Source: Acinetobacter sp. 10FS3-1
GTDB taxonomy: Bacteria; Pseudomonadota; Gammaproteobacteria; Pseudomonadales; Moraxellaceae
Direction: 5' to 3'
Assembly (NCBI RefSeq): GCF_013343215.1
Contig: NZ_CP039147.1
Span: forward strand, 1 to 54,764
Length of the DNA: 54,764 bases
Part shown: positions 7,493-16,405 of the stretch, piece after piece
How positions within the stretch are numbered: the first letter of the stretch is position 1
Layout: the number at the start of each line of letters is the position of its first letter
The notes under the pieces: generated by a model
What the model saw: the letters and a program-made list of their open reading frames with translations, nothing else
What the model was told of the DNA's origin: nothing
Database searches by the model: none
Position numbers and translations under genes: made by a program

Positions 7493-9060
7493 ATGACTCA
7501 ACTTCAACAACTACAAAAACATCTTTGGAATATTGCGAACGATTTACGTGGAAAAATGGGAGCTGATGAGTTCCGTGACTACATTCTCGGCTTCATTTTC
7601 TACAAATACCTGTCTGAAAAAGCAATTACGTTTGCCAATGAATTACTTAAAGATGAAGGCTTGGCAGAACAATACCATCAACTTGATGAAAATAACCCTG
7701 ATCACGCTGAACTGATTGACGGTATCAAAGAAAACTCAGTAGAAGAAGTCGGCTATGCCCTAGCTCCAAAGCAGCTGTTCCACACAATTGCTGAACGTGG
7801 TCGTCAAGGTGAATTCATTCTTGATGAACTTTCAAATACCTTACGAGAAATCGAACGTAGTACTTTGGGTGCTGAATCTGAAGATGACTTCGCCAATCTA
7901 TTTGAAGATCTCGACCTTAATTCAACCAAACTCGGCAACAATGCCAACGATCGTAATGAATTGGTCAGCAAAGTACTGACACACCTAGACAACATCGATT
8001 TTGATCTCAGTAACTCAGAATCAGATGTATTAGGTGATGCATATGAATATTTGATTGGTGAGTTTGCCTCTGGTGCAGGTAAAAAAGCAGGCGAATTCTA
8101 TACACCTCAAACCGTATCCACCTTGCTTGCAAAGATCGTAACTCAAGGCAAACAACGCCTGCGTTCAGTATATGATCCGACTTGTGGTTCAGGCTCATTA
8201 CTTTTACGTGTAAAACGTGAAGTTCAAGATGTCGATTGATTTACGGCCAAGAGATGAACCGTACCACCTACAACCTGGCACGAATGAACATGATTCTGCA
8301 TGATGTTCACTTTGCTAAATTCGATATCAAGCAAGAAGATACCCTCACTCGCCCACAGCACATTGATCAGCGTTTTGAAGCAGTGGTCGCCAATCCTCCA
8401 TTCTCAGCTAAATGGTCAGCAGATCCAATCTTCTTACAAGACGAGCGTTTTAGCCGTTTTGGTAAGCTTGCACCAAGTTCAAAAGCGGATATGGCTTTTG
8501 TTCAGCACATGCTTCATCAACTCGATCACAACGGCACGATGGCAGTTGTTCTTCCGCATGGTGTGTTATTTCGTGGTTCAAGCGAAGGTGTAATCCGTCA
8601 ATACCTTATCGAAAAACTGAACGTGATTGATACTGTAATTGGCTTACCTGCCAACATTTTCTACGGCACATCTATTCCAACTTGTATTTTGGTGCTGAAG
8701 AAAAACCGTGAGCATACAGGCAATATTCTATTTATTGATGCCAGCAATGACTTCGAAAAACAAAAGAACCAAAACAAGCTGTTGCCAGAGCATATTGAAA
8801 ACATCATTGCGGCCTATGAAAACCGCCAAGACATTGAAAAATATGCCAAGGTTGCTACGTTGCAAGAAGTGAAAAATAACGATTACAACCTCAATATTCC
8901 TCGTTATGTCGATACCTTTGAAGCTGAAGATGAAATTGATCTGAATGCCATTGCGCAGCAACTCAAAGAACTTGAAGAACAAAGCAAAAGTACCGACAAA
9001 GTCATTGCTGAATTCTGCAAAGAGCTTGGCATTGATTCACCTTTTGCGGAGGTGAAGTAA
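7493..9060 (+). pseudogene. hsdM: Type I restriction-modification methylase HsdM, frameshifted
   Basis: The two halves together give a normal-length HsdM (about 524 aa), the N6-adenine methyltransferase subunit of a type I RM enzyme. The first half (7493-8239) has the HsdM N-terminal helical domain (ELRGKMGADEFRDYILGFIFYKYLS-like) and the SAM motif DPTCGSGSLL near residue 228, then stops at TGA 8237-8239. The second half resumes in the -1 frame at 8236 (IYGQEMNRTTYNLARMNM) and contains the catalytic NPPF (8394-8405). Adding one base at about 8236 restores the frame. Unless this is a sequencing error or recoding, no full HsdM is made. Confidence 0.85.
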
Positions 9061-9500
9061 TGACTGCACCAAAGTTAAGATTTAAAGAGTTTGATGGGGA
9101 TTGGAATTCTTCAGCTCTTGTGGATATAAGCCAAATTATTACAGGCAGTACACCAACTACATCTAAACGAGAATATTATAATGGTGAGTTCTTATTTGTT
9201 AGCCCTGCAGATATACAAGAAAATCGTTATATTGAAACAACAAAAACGACATTAACAGTAGAAGGTTTTGATAAGTGCAGACATATACCTGAAAACTCGG
9301 TTCTTTTTGTTTGTATTGGTTCGACAATTGGAAAAGTTGCACAAAATAAAGTTACTTGTGCAACTAATCAGCAAATAAATGCGGTTATTCCAAACAAAGG
9401 GTATTCCTCTGATTTTTTATACTTACAGTTAAAAAAACTAGCACCTAATATTAAATTAAATGCTGGAGCGCAGGCAGTACCATTAATTAATATCATTTAA
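9060..9500 (+). pseudogene. hsdS: Type I specificity subunit HsdS, 3'-truncated
   Basis: 146 aa, starting inside the hsdM stop codon (TAATG). It matches the first target-recognition domain of HsdS: KLRFKEFDGDW, GSTPTTSKREYYNG, FVSPADIQENRYI and NAGAQAVPLIN. Typical HsdS proteins have about 400 residues with two recognition domains and conserved helices. This copy ends at the end of the first domain, exactly where it meets the 3' end of the gene cluster on the other strand. The second half and hsdR are missing from the window. A junction near 9485-9495 probably marks where the BREX segment replaced the rest of the RM locus. Confidence 0.85.
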
Positions 9501-9722
9501 TTCAAGTTCAGAGTTCATCATTGGTCTTTCTAAATTTTTAACTGACGGGATTATAGCTAAAGACCAGCAAAAGGCTTCATCTTGTGAAAATATATCTTGA
9601 TTTTTATATAAGAAAGCATTCACTTCTTTCTTTTCAATACCAAGAGTTTTGGCAATTTCTCTAGCAGTAAGTTTGGGCTGTTTAACCAAAATAGCTGTTA
9701 TTAAATCCTTCATGTGATTCAT
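9483..9722 (-). CDS. Small winged-helix protein downstream of brxL
   Basis: 79 aa with AGGA six bases before ATG. Residues 1-55 form a compact helical DNA-binding domain (LITAILVKQPKLTAREIAKTLGIEKKEVNAFLYKNQDIF) of the winged-helix type often appended to restriction and defence proteins. The tail (SVKNLERPMMN) is short and the last residues overlap the truncated hsdS. It lies 54 bp after brxL in the same direction and may be the last gene of the BREX operon, or the surviving start of a larger gene cut at the same junction. Function unknown. Confidence 0.5.
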   Translation of the reverse strand: MNHMKDLITAILVKQPKLTAREIAKTLGIEKKEVNAFLYKNQDIFSQDEAFCWSLAIIPSVKNLERPMMNSELELNDIN

Positions 9723-9776
9723 ATTTCCTAATCATTTCAAAAGCTTTTCTCTTTAACTGATTTATACAGAATCAAC

Positions 9777-11816
9777 TCAATCCACACCCAGAGCTTTAAA
9801 TACCGCATCTACGGGATCTGCATAGAAGCTGGTCTGAAACTTTGTAAACAGTTCCACAGGAATCGTAGGGATATCTGCCGCACTACTCATTGGTAAGGCG
9901 ACCTTCTTGGCACCAGCATCAAAAGCAACCTGAAGGCATTCAGCAATACTTTCCACCGGTGTCACAGAACCACCCAAGCTCATATCACCCAGTACCACCA
10001 TCTGACTTTGTATTGGACGTCCTAATAGGCCAGAGGCGAAAGCCACTAAACTTGGCAGAGCAAGATGGCTGAGTGGGCCGGTATTCTGTAATTCCACCAC
10101 ATGTAAGTGGAAATCATGTTCCAGCACCTTACTGCCCCCCGAGATTCGAGATGCATTGGCTTTGAAGTAGTCAAATGCGATCTTGACCTGCTCCTTGGCA
10201 CTGCTTGAATTCCATAAGCCTGATGTCGCCAATTTTCCTGAACCTTTGGTCACTTGAAGTTCTAAGCGGTATAACCCCGGCATGCCTTTATTACTGAGCC
10301 CGATGGTATATAAGAAACCTGGCTTGGCTGGACCTTCGGGAATCAGTCCGCCACCACCCTGCTCTTTGACTGATACAAAATGTTCTTCGAGCGTCTCATT
10401 ATCAATGTAGCTGAAATGAACATCATAGAATTCCATACCACCAATTTTCTTCAGCTGCTCTTTGACCCGACGGCGTACCTGCAGCGCATATTCCAGACAC
10501 TGGCGTACATCTTCTTTATTAAACTGACCGTGTGGGTAGAGCAACTTCATCAATCCAGAAACCGTCTTGCGAACGGCAATCACATCGCGCTGATTCAGGT
10601 TATTCCCTAGCTTGAAGTACTTCTCAATGGCATCCGCAAAACTACGCTTACGCATTTCCCGGAAGAATTCAGCAAGATAATCAACGATTAGACCATAACG
10701 GTTGGTAAAGAATTCCGGACGCATTTTTGGAATTTCCCAACCCGGGATATAGGCATGAAAGCGATCAAAGAATGCTGAATCGATCATTGCTTCAGGAAAA
10801 GGAGCCAATAAGTGGCTAGTCTTCACCAAGGATTCCACACTTTGGTTGATATTACCCACAAAAACCATCGAAGCTGAGGCTTCCATCTGTTCACGACCAC
10901 GGGCAAAAGATCCTGAGGCCATGTAGTCTTTCATGATCTGTACGCCATCTTTGTCCTTAAAGGAAATACCGGCAACTTCATCAAAGGCCACCACATCCCA
11001 CAACCCCACCAGACCAATACGGCGGCTACTCATGTTATAGAACAGATTGGCGACAGTGGTTTGCCCACCTGAAACTAGAATACTATTCGGTGAACACTCT
11101 TTGTAAATATGGCTTTTCCCGGTACCGCGTGGTCCAAGTTCACAGACGTTATAGTTATTTTCAACGAACGGAACCATACGCGCTAATAGGTGCCATTGCA
11201 CATCCTCTTTTAGCGAAGCCGGTTCCATGCCGATCGAACGGATTAAACTCTCGCGCCACTGATCAGTGCTTAATGCTGCTCTGCCACTGAAAAGTTCATC
11301 CATATTCATATTCGGCATTTGAATCGGCTTGAGTAAGCTCACGCCAAATGGAGAACTGGTCTGCCCTTCATCAAAGTAGTAGCTGAGTGTGGCGATGACC
11401 CAGATACCACCGACCAGCAGCTTTTCATACTCTTTGACGATGCCTGCCGAGATTTCAGCATCTTTGATGCCCAGATTACTAAATGATGCTTCGTATTTGT
11501 CTTTACGCTCATTCAGCTTTACGGTCACCCGATCAATGACCTTATAACTGCCCCGTTCACGGACCAGGGATTTCACCTTCTCGGCTTCATCCGGTCGGAC
11601 GTAGTTCTCAGCCAGTACGGTCTTTACGTTACGTAGTCCCTGTTCAATGATCTCTGGATCATCCGAGGCACAGTACATCCCCAGCAGGTATTCGAGTACA
11701 TAGACAGGGACATTTGCCCCTTCTTTGATCAGTTTAGTCAGATCCTTACGTACCACCCGCCCAGCAAAGTGTTCATTCAGCAGCTGATCCAGTTCTTTAT
11801 CGTTAGCAGATTCCAT
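9777..11816 (-). CDS. brxL: BREX protein BrxL (Lon-like ATPase)
   Basis: 679 aa, last core gene of the type I BREX operon. An AAA+ domain has Walker A ELGPRGTGKSHIYKEC (about 225-240) and a VVAFDEVAG Walker B-like motif (about 275). The C-terminus (from about 510) is Lon-protease-like, with GDMSLGGSVTPVESIAECL and AGAKKVALP. BrxL is known to form ring assemblies on DNA and is needed for phage exclusion but not for host methylation. It starts 29 bases after the pglZ stop, consistent with one transcript. Length is normal for the family. Confidence 0.95.
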   Translation of the reverse strand: MESANDKELDQLLNEHFAGRVVRKDLTKLIKEGANVPVYVLEYLLGMYCASDDPEIIEQGLRNVKTVLAENYVRPDEAEKVKSLVRERGSYKVIDRVTVKLNERKDKYEASFSNLGIKDAEISAGIVKEYEKLLVGGIWVIATLSYYFDEGQTSSPFGVSLLKPIQMPNMNMDELFSGRAALSTDQWRESLIRSIGMEPASLKEDVQWHLLARMVPFVENNYNVCELGPRGTGKSHIYKECSPNSILVSGGQTTVANLFYNMSSRRIGLVGLWDVVAFDEVAGISFKDKDGVQIMKDYMASGSFARGREQMEASASMVFVGNINQSVESLVKTSHLLAPFPEAMIDSAFFDRFHAYIPGWEIPKMRPEFFTNRYGLIVDYLAEFFREMRKRSFADAIEKYFKLGNNLNQRDVIAVRKTVSGLMKLLYPHGQFNKEDVRQCLEYALQVRRRVKEQLKKIGGMEFYDVHFSYIDNETLEEHFVSVKEQGGGGLIPEGPAKPGFLYTIGLSNKGMPGLYRLELQVTKGSGKLATSGLWNSSSAKEQVKIAFDYFKANASRISGGSKVLEHDFHLHVVELQNTGPLSHLALPSLVAFASGLLGRPIQSQMVVLGDMSLGGSVTPVESIAECLQVAFDAGAKKVALPMSSAADIPTIPVELFTKFQTSFYADPVDAVFKALGVD

Positions 11817-11845
11817 GTAGGCTACGCTCTATCGTTAATTCGTTA

Positions 11846-14470
11846 TTAGAAGAAGTCATCGGTAAATGCCAGATCAATGGTGACCTTATAGCGTTGCATT
11901 TCGATATTCAGGTCTTTGTCCTTCAGCACTAGGAAGTAATCCTTCTTACGGTCAAAATCAGTACCGGACAATGACAGTCTGACCTGTTTAACCCGTTCCG
12001 CAACAGAGTCGGTACTGCTATCAAAGGTCAAGGTTTCTTCACTAGATACTTTGAGATCCCCATCATAAATGGCAATCGACAGGGTCACTGGCATGACCAG
12101 CTCACTGACAGCTTCAGTTTGCATCAAATCAAACTTCTGGATGTTATTGACCATTTTCAGCGTGGATTTAGTAGAAATGACCTCAACTTTACGCTTGGTC
12201 CGCTGTCCAGCCTTTTCACCACGCAGCTGTTTCACTGTCAGTACAGGCACTACGATTTCCTGAGGCATGATGCCGCCATGCACGAAACGTGAGCCTCCTA
12301 CAAAATGGAAACGGTTCGCCCCTTTTGGAATCCAGAAATCAGTCGCAGATAGTGTGCCTGCCGTAGCTTGGGTTGAGCCTTTCCATGCTTCCTTGCTCTC
12401 TGGTAAACCATGCCCAATCACATAGCGTTTTTTGCTTTTCAATGCATTGGTCGGTTTTTCAGTCAAGCTTGAACGATCCGCAGATTCCAGTTTACTTTGC
12501 TGGAACAAGAAGCCATGGTCGGCTGTGATCAACAGGGTAGAAATATTGAAATGCATCAAGATTTTGCGGCTAAGTTCAGTCAGCTCTTCAATGGCATGTT
12601 CCACCGCCATAAAGGTTTCTGATTCTGTAGAGGCACTGTCTCCCCGAGCATCAATCACGTTGTGATAAACGTAAATCAAATCATGGTCTTTAAGTGCTTC
12701 ACGGCCTTCATCACGCGACCAACCTTTTACCGTTTCAGCGGTAACCGCCAATCCATTATAGGCAGCCAGAATTTTGGATCGTGCTGCAGTCCCTTTGCTG
12801 GACTGCCCATCTACTAAAACATCATCACCTGCAGCCTCTTTGTACTCCAAAGTCTGATGCGGCAACAACGAGGCCATGCCAAGTGTGGTGTAACTTGGAA
12901 CAACGCCCAGCTGTGAAGACAAGGTCGCTTCAGAATAACGCTTTTCATTGATACGATCGCGCAGCTCTACCGCAGCTTCATAACGGAAAGCATCACTGAT
13001 AATTACCACAATACGGCGTTTCGTTGCGGAACTGAGTAAGGGTCTAACGTGAGTATCGTAAAAGTTCTGCTGATTTGGGATATCCGTCATTTTCCAAACA
13101 TTCAGACGTTGCTCAGCTTCTACACGCTCGCCCCAGTTGCGTGCCAAGTGGTCAATAAACCAGTAGGAATAGCAATTTTCCACTTCTTCATCGAGTTTTT
13201 TAAGGATATCGACATGAGCGCGTTGAGAAGCAGCACTGTAGTGGCGATAAGCCATATCAAAGCGATACAAATCCTGCTCGTAGGCTTTATACAAAGCTTC
13301 ACTCGAGTCGAAATAGAAACCGGCATCAAACTGCTGTCGCAGGCTAAACAGCTCAATGGCTGCCTGCAACGCTGTATAGACAGTACGATATTTACGGCGT
13401 GTTGCATCATCCTTATGTTTGGAAGCCCAATAACCATCCAGACGGGTAGAAATAACCGTTTTGAAATTTTCCAGTTCAGCCTTGGCGGCTGCAGGGATAT
13501 GACTGGCCAGATCGACAATGATCTTTTGTTCAATCACTTCAAAGGTCATGACATCGAGCAGCTGCTCCAGATCAAAGGCCCCGACCTTCTCCTGGATCCG
13601 CAGTGCATTGGCCACGGTCTGGGAGAGTGTATCGAAGGTTGGGTAGTATTTAGAACTGTCTCTCCAGCGCGACAAAAAGGCTCTAGCCGTCGCACGGGAG
13701 CTGACGGATGACATCACCAGTTCCTGGGCCCATACGGGGATATCGCCCAAGCTTTCACAGAAACCTGTAGTCATCAAACGGATAAAGAACGTACCGAGCT
13801 TGAATGGTGCTTCCCCATTCAACTCTTCAACCGATGCTGGATAACCAATTTCCGCCTGTAATGCTGTGACTAAAGCTGGCACTAGTTGGAACTTTTCCAG
13901 TTCAGCAAAGGAGTCTGGATTTACTTCCAGATCCAGATTCTGCTGTACCATTTCATCTGCCAGTGCCAGAACGATATGCATCAGCTCGGCACTGTCAGCC
14001 TTAACCACCGCGGCAATCATGGCCATATCCAGATCCTGTTCATCTGCATCAGACTGGATATAGCGTTTTAAGGTGCTCAGACGCGCTTTGGCTTTGAGGA
14101 ACTCTTCACGTTTGGCCAGATGTTCTCTTAAACTTTGTTGTTGTAAACCGAGCTCATTGAAAATAATCGAGAAACGATCGGCATAGAAGCTGCGTGAATA
14201 CAGCTTGATGTCCAGTAACCAGTCTTTTTCGGTTTCAGGCTCAGGGCTTGGGAAATACAGCAAGTATTTGCCCTGCTGATCTTGCAGTTCTAGTTTGAGC
14301 TTGATCGCCAGACTCGACTCTTCTGCCATATTCAGAATCTTGACATCTTTCAGTTTTAATGCCTGTACTTCGTCGCTAAAGGACCGTTCAGCATCGTACC
14401 AAAAGACAATTCGGTGTTTTTCAGTATAAAAGGCTTGTTCCAGACCTTGTTTGATTTGATCAAGATTCAT
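11846..14470 (-). CDS. pglZ: BREX protein PglZ (alkaline-phosphatase superfamily)
   Basis: 874 aa. The central alkaline-phosphatase-like domain shows the metal-binding motifs VVIISDAFRYEAA (about 488-500) and LLITADHGFLFQ (about 648-659). The C-terminal part is beta-rich (about 760-874). PglZ is essential for type I BREX defence and for PglX-dependent methylation. Its ATG directly follows the stop codon of the AAA/TOPRIM gene (TAAATG), so the two are translationally coupled. Length and motifs look intact. Confidence 0.95.
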   Translation of the reverse strand: MNLDQIKQGLEQAFYTEKHRIVFWYDAERSFSDEVQALKLKDVKILNMAEESSLAIKLKLELQDQQGKYLLYFPSPEPETEKDWLLDIKLYSRSFYADRFSIIFNELGLQQQSLREHLAKREEFLKAKARLSTLKRYIQSDADEQDLDMAMIAAVVKADSAELMHIVLALADEMVQQNLDLEVNPDSFAELEKFQLVPALVTALQAEIGYPASVEELNGEAPFKLGTFFIRLMTTGFCESLGDIPVWAQELVMSSVSSRATARAFLSRWRDSSKYYPTFDTLSQTVANALRIQEKVGAFDLEQLLDVMTFEVIEQKIIVDLASHIPAAAKAELENFKTVISTRLDGYWASKHKDDATRRKYRTVYTALQAAIELFSLRQQFDAGFYFDSSEALYKAYEQDLYRFDMAYRHYSAASQRAHVDILKKLDEEVENCYSYWFIDHLARNWGERVEAEQRLNVWKMTDIPNQQNFYDTHVRPLLSSATKRRIVVIISDAFRYEAAVELRDRINEKRYSEATLSSQLGVVPSYTTLGMASLLPHQTLEYKEAAGDDVLVDGQSSKGTAARSKILAAYNGLAVTAETVKGWSRDEGREALKDHDLIYVYHNVIDARGDSASTESETFMAVEHAIEELTELSRKILMHFNISTLLITADHGFLFQQSKLESADRSSLTEKPTNALKSKKRYVIGHGLPESKEAWKGSTQATAGTLSATDFWIPKGANRFHFVGGSRFVHGGIMPQEIVVPVLTVKQLRGEKAGQRTKRKVEVISTKSTLKMVNNIQKFDLMQTEAVSELVMPVTLSIAIYDGDLKVSSEETLTFDSSTDSVAERVKQVRLSLSGTDFDRKKDYFLVLKDKDLNIEMQRYKVTIDLAFTDDFF

Positions 14471-16405
14471 TTAGTCTAGCCACCCTCTAATTTCCTTAAT
14501 CCACCTTGGTACAGCATGATTTTCATCAATATTCTCGATATATCGCTTCGCAAACCTAAATTTATTATTATCTTGGTCAAAGAATCTATTTATAGCTTCC
14601 CACTCACTAGATCTTAGATCTAATGCAAAATAAGATACCTGATCAGAAATTTCTTCAATATCTTTAGTTAAGCAACATAAATCTTCAGGATAATCAGCTT
14701 TAAAAGATAATAGAGTTTGATAGAAGGTTTTACCTGGTAAGGAAGATTCAATTTCGGTAGCAGGTGAAACTGGGTTTGATTGGATATTCACTAACTTGGT
14801 GGTTTTTTCGGTATTACAATTTACCATCCTTTTACAAATTAGCTTTTCAGAATTACTGACGTTATAACTTACAAACTCAGCATCTGTATCCGAAATTAGA
14901 ATTATTTTTCCATTAATTTCACTCTTAAAATCTTCATATGCAGTTTCTAAATATTTATATAACCTCTTGATTTCTTTGGCACCACCAACTGGCACTATTC
15001 GTAGTTTTTTTGACTCGATAAGATCTTCAAAATACTTATTAAGATAAATTTTTTCAGAACTTCCTTCGCATATAAGCCAATTATATGGTTCACTCCCCAT
15101 TGAGCTAGTTATTACAGATTGCACAAAATCATTCATGCTCTTTAACCGAATATCAAAAGGCAATCTTCCTTTTGAAGAAGCGGTCATCTGCTTGATTTGT
15201 TCTCGATAGGAAGCAAGATTTATTTGATCAAATACGTGTGTACCTTCTATCTTAGAAATAATTGTCGCACTACCTGACTCTATAACTGGTAAAAATCCAT
15301 ACCAGTGCGATGAAAACATGACCTGCATACATTCTCGACTAATATCATAAAGTGCATCGAATTGATCAAAACAAGCAGACATATGTAAGGATGATTCTGG
15401 TTCATCAACAGCAATAATTAAATTTGCACCACTACTTCTATGCTTGGTTAATAAACTATGTGCTACATCAATAATTGCTTTTTGTTTTTCTCCTGAACTA
15501 AGTGAACTAATTTCAAGCCAAACATCACCTTGTTTTTTATGCAATTTTCTAATTTTAAAAAATGCTTGAATAATTAGGTTGTATACATCAGCCTTTTTTA
15601 GTTGTTGCTGTCTATCAGTAGGTGTTCTATAAGAATAAATTTCTAATTCACTTTCCAATTTATCTAAAAAAGCATTTAGATTTTTATTAATTTCATTGAT
15701 TTGTCGAGTTGTAACTTTTTCACTTAAAATATCATTTAAGCTTTCACCCATTAAGACTTGAATCTCATTGGTCTCTAATTTTGTAAATATTTCTGGATCA
15801 AGTTCTCGTGGAATATAAATATATTCAATTAATTTTTTAATAACATCTAAGATCGGTCTAAATCCATTCAACTCATCTGCATTCAGGTTATTCTTATCGT
15901 CTTCAATCGTGCTATCAAATAGCTTTGTAACTAGAACTCGTGTATTGAAAATAGAGAGAGATATATTGCCATTATAGTCTTCTCCTATAGGAAGCAAAAA
16001 ATAATCCCCGACATCCAAATTACGTATTATATTTGCACGATGATCAATAAATCTTTTTAAATGTGACTTTGTAGATGGACCAGCAGCATCTTCTGAAATA
16101 CCTAAAGCTAGATCACTTAATATAGATGCTTTTTGGAAGTCAGCAGAGCCTTCCTCAAAAACATCTTTTTTAACTAAAAATACTGGAACAATTTGAGGCT
16201 TAGTAACGGTTATGCCACTCTTTTTTGTGGAAGTATGTAAGTTCCATTCTTTTCCATTAAAAAAACAATCCAATGCTTCCAAAACAGAACTTTTGCCTAT
16301 CCCATTTTCGCCAACAAGACCACAAAATCTGTCCTCATCAGTAATAGGGATATAATTAATGCCTTGATATGTTTTAAAATATCGAAGAAAGATTCCTACT
16401 ATCAT
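14471..16405 (-). CDS. AAA ATPase-TOPRIM fusion nested in BREX (PARIS/OLD-like)
   Basis: 644 aa, not a core BREX gene. The N-terminal ABC-type/AAA15 ATPase has Walker A GLVGENGIGKSSVLEAL (about 30-46), signature SSGEKQKAIIDVAHSLL (about 300) and Walker B LIIAVDEPESSLHMS (about 330-344). The C-terminal domain has a TOPRIM-like acidic set: LICEGSSEKIYL (about 443) and ILISDTDAEFV (about 500). This matches OLD-family nucleases and also single-chain fusions of the PARIS pair AriA (AAA15) and AriB (DUF4435/TOPRIM). PARIS is known inside Salmonella BREX loci between pglX and pglZ, the same slot. It overlaps pglX by 4 bp (ATGA), abuts pglZ, and is more AT-rich than both. PARIS-like is favoured, not proven. 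Confidence 0.8.
   Translation of the reverse strand: MIVGIFLRYFKTYQGINYIPITDEDRFCGLVGENGIGKSSVLEALDCFFNGKEWNLHTSTKKSGITVTKPQIVPVFLVKKDVFEEGSADFQKASILSDLALGISEDAAGPSTKSHLKRFIDHRANIIRNLDVGDYFLLPIGEDYNGNISLSIFNTRVLVTKLFDSTIEDDKNNLNADELNGFRPILDVIKKLIEYIYIPRELDPEIFTKLETNEIQVLMGESLNDILSEKVTTRQINEINKNLNAFLDKLESELEIYSYRTPTDRQQQLKKADVYNLIIQAFFKIRKLHKKQGDVWLEISSLSSGEKQKAIIDVAHSLLTKHRSSGANLIIAVDEPESSLHMSACFDQFDALYDISRECMQVMFSSHWYGFLPVIESGSATIISKIEGTHVFDQINLASYREQIKQMTASSKGRLPFDIRLKSMNDFVQSVITSSMGSEPYNWLICEGSSEKIYLNKYFEDLIESKKLRIVPVGGAKEIKRLYKYLETAYEDFKSEINGKIILISDTDAEFVSYNVSNSEKLICKRMVNCNTEKTTKLVNIQSNPVSPATEIESSLPGKTFYQTLLSFKADYPEDLCCLTKDIEEISDQVSYFALDLRSSEWEAINRFFDQDNNKFRFAKRYIENIDENHAVPRWIKEIRGWLD

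Noticed and set aside
7493..9500. Functional type I restriction-modification system
   Set aside because: hsdM is frameshifted, hsdS lacks its second half and no hsdR is present in the window.
13049..13711. 220-codon frame on the plus strand
   Set aside because: It lies fully inside pglZ on the other strand; the pglZ frame has clear family motifs, so this is a shadow frame.
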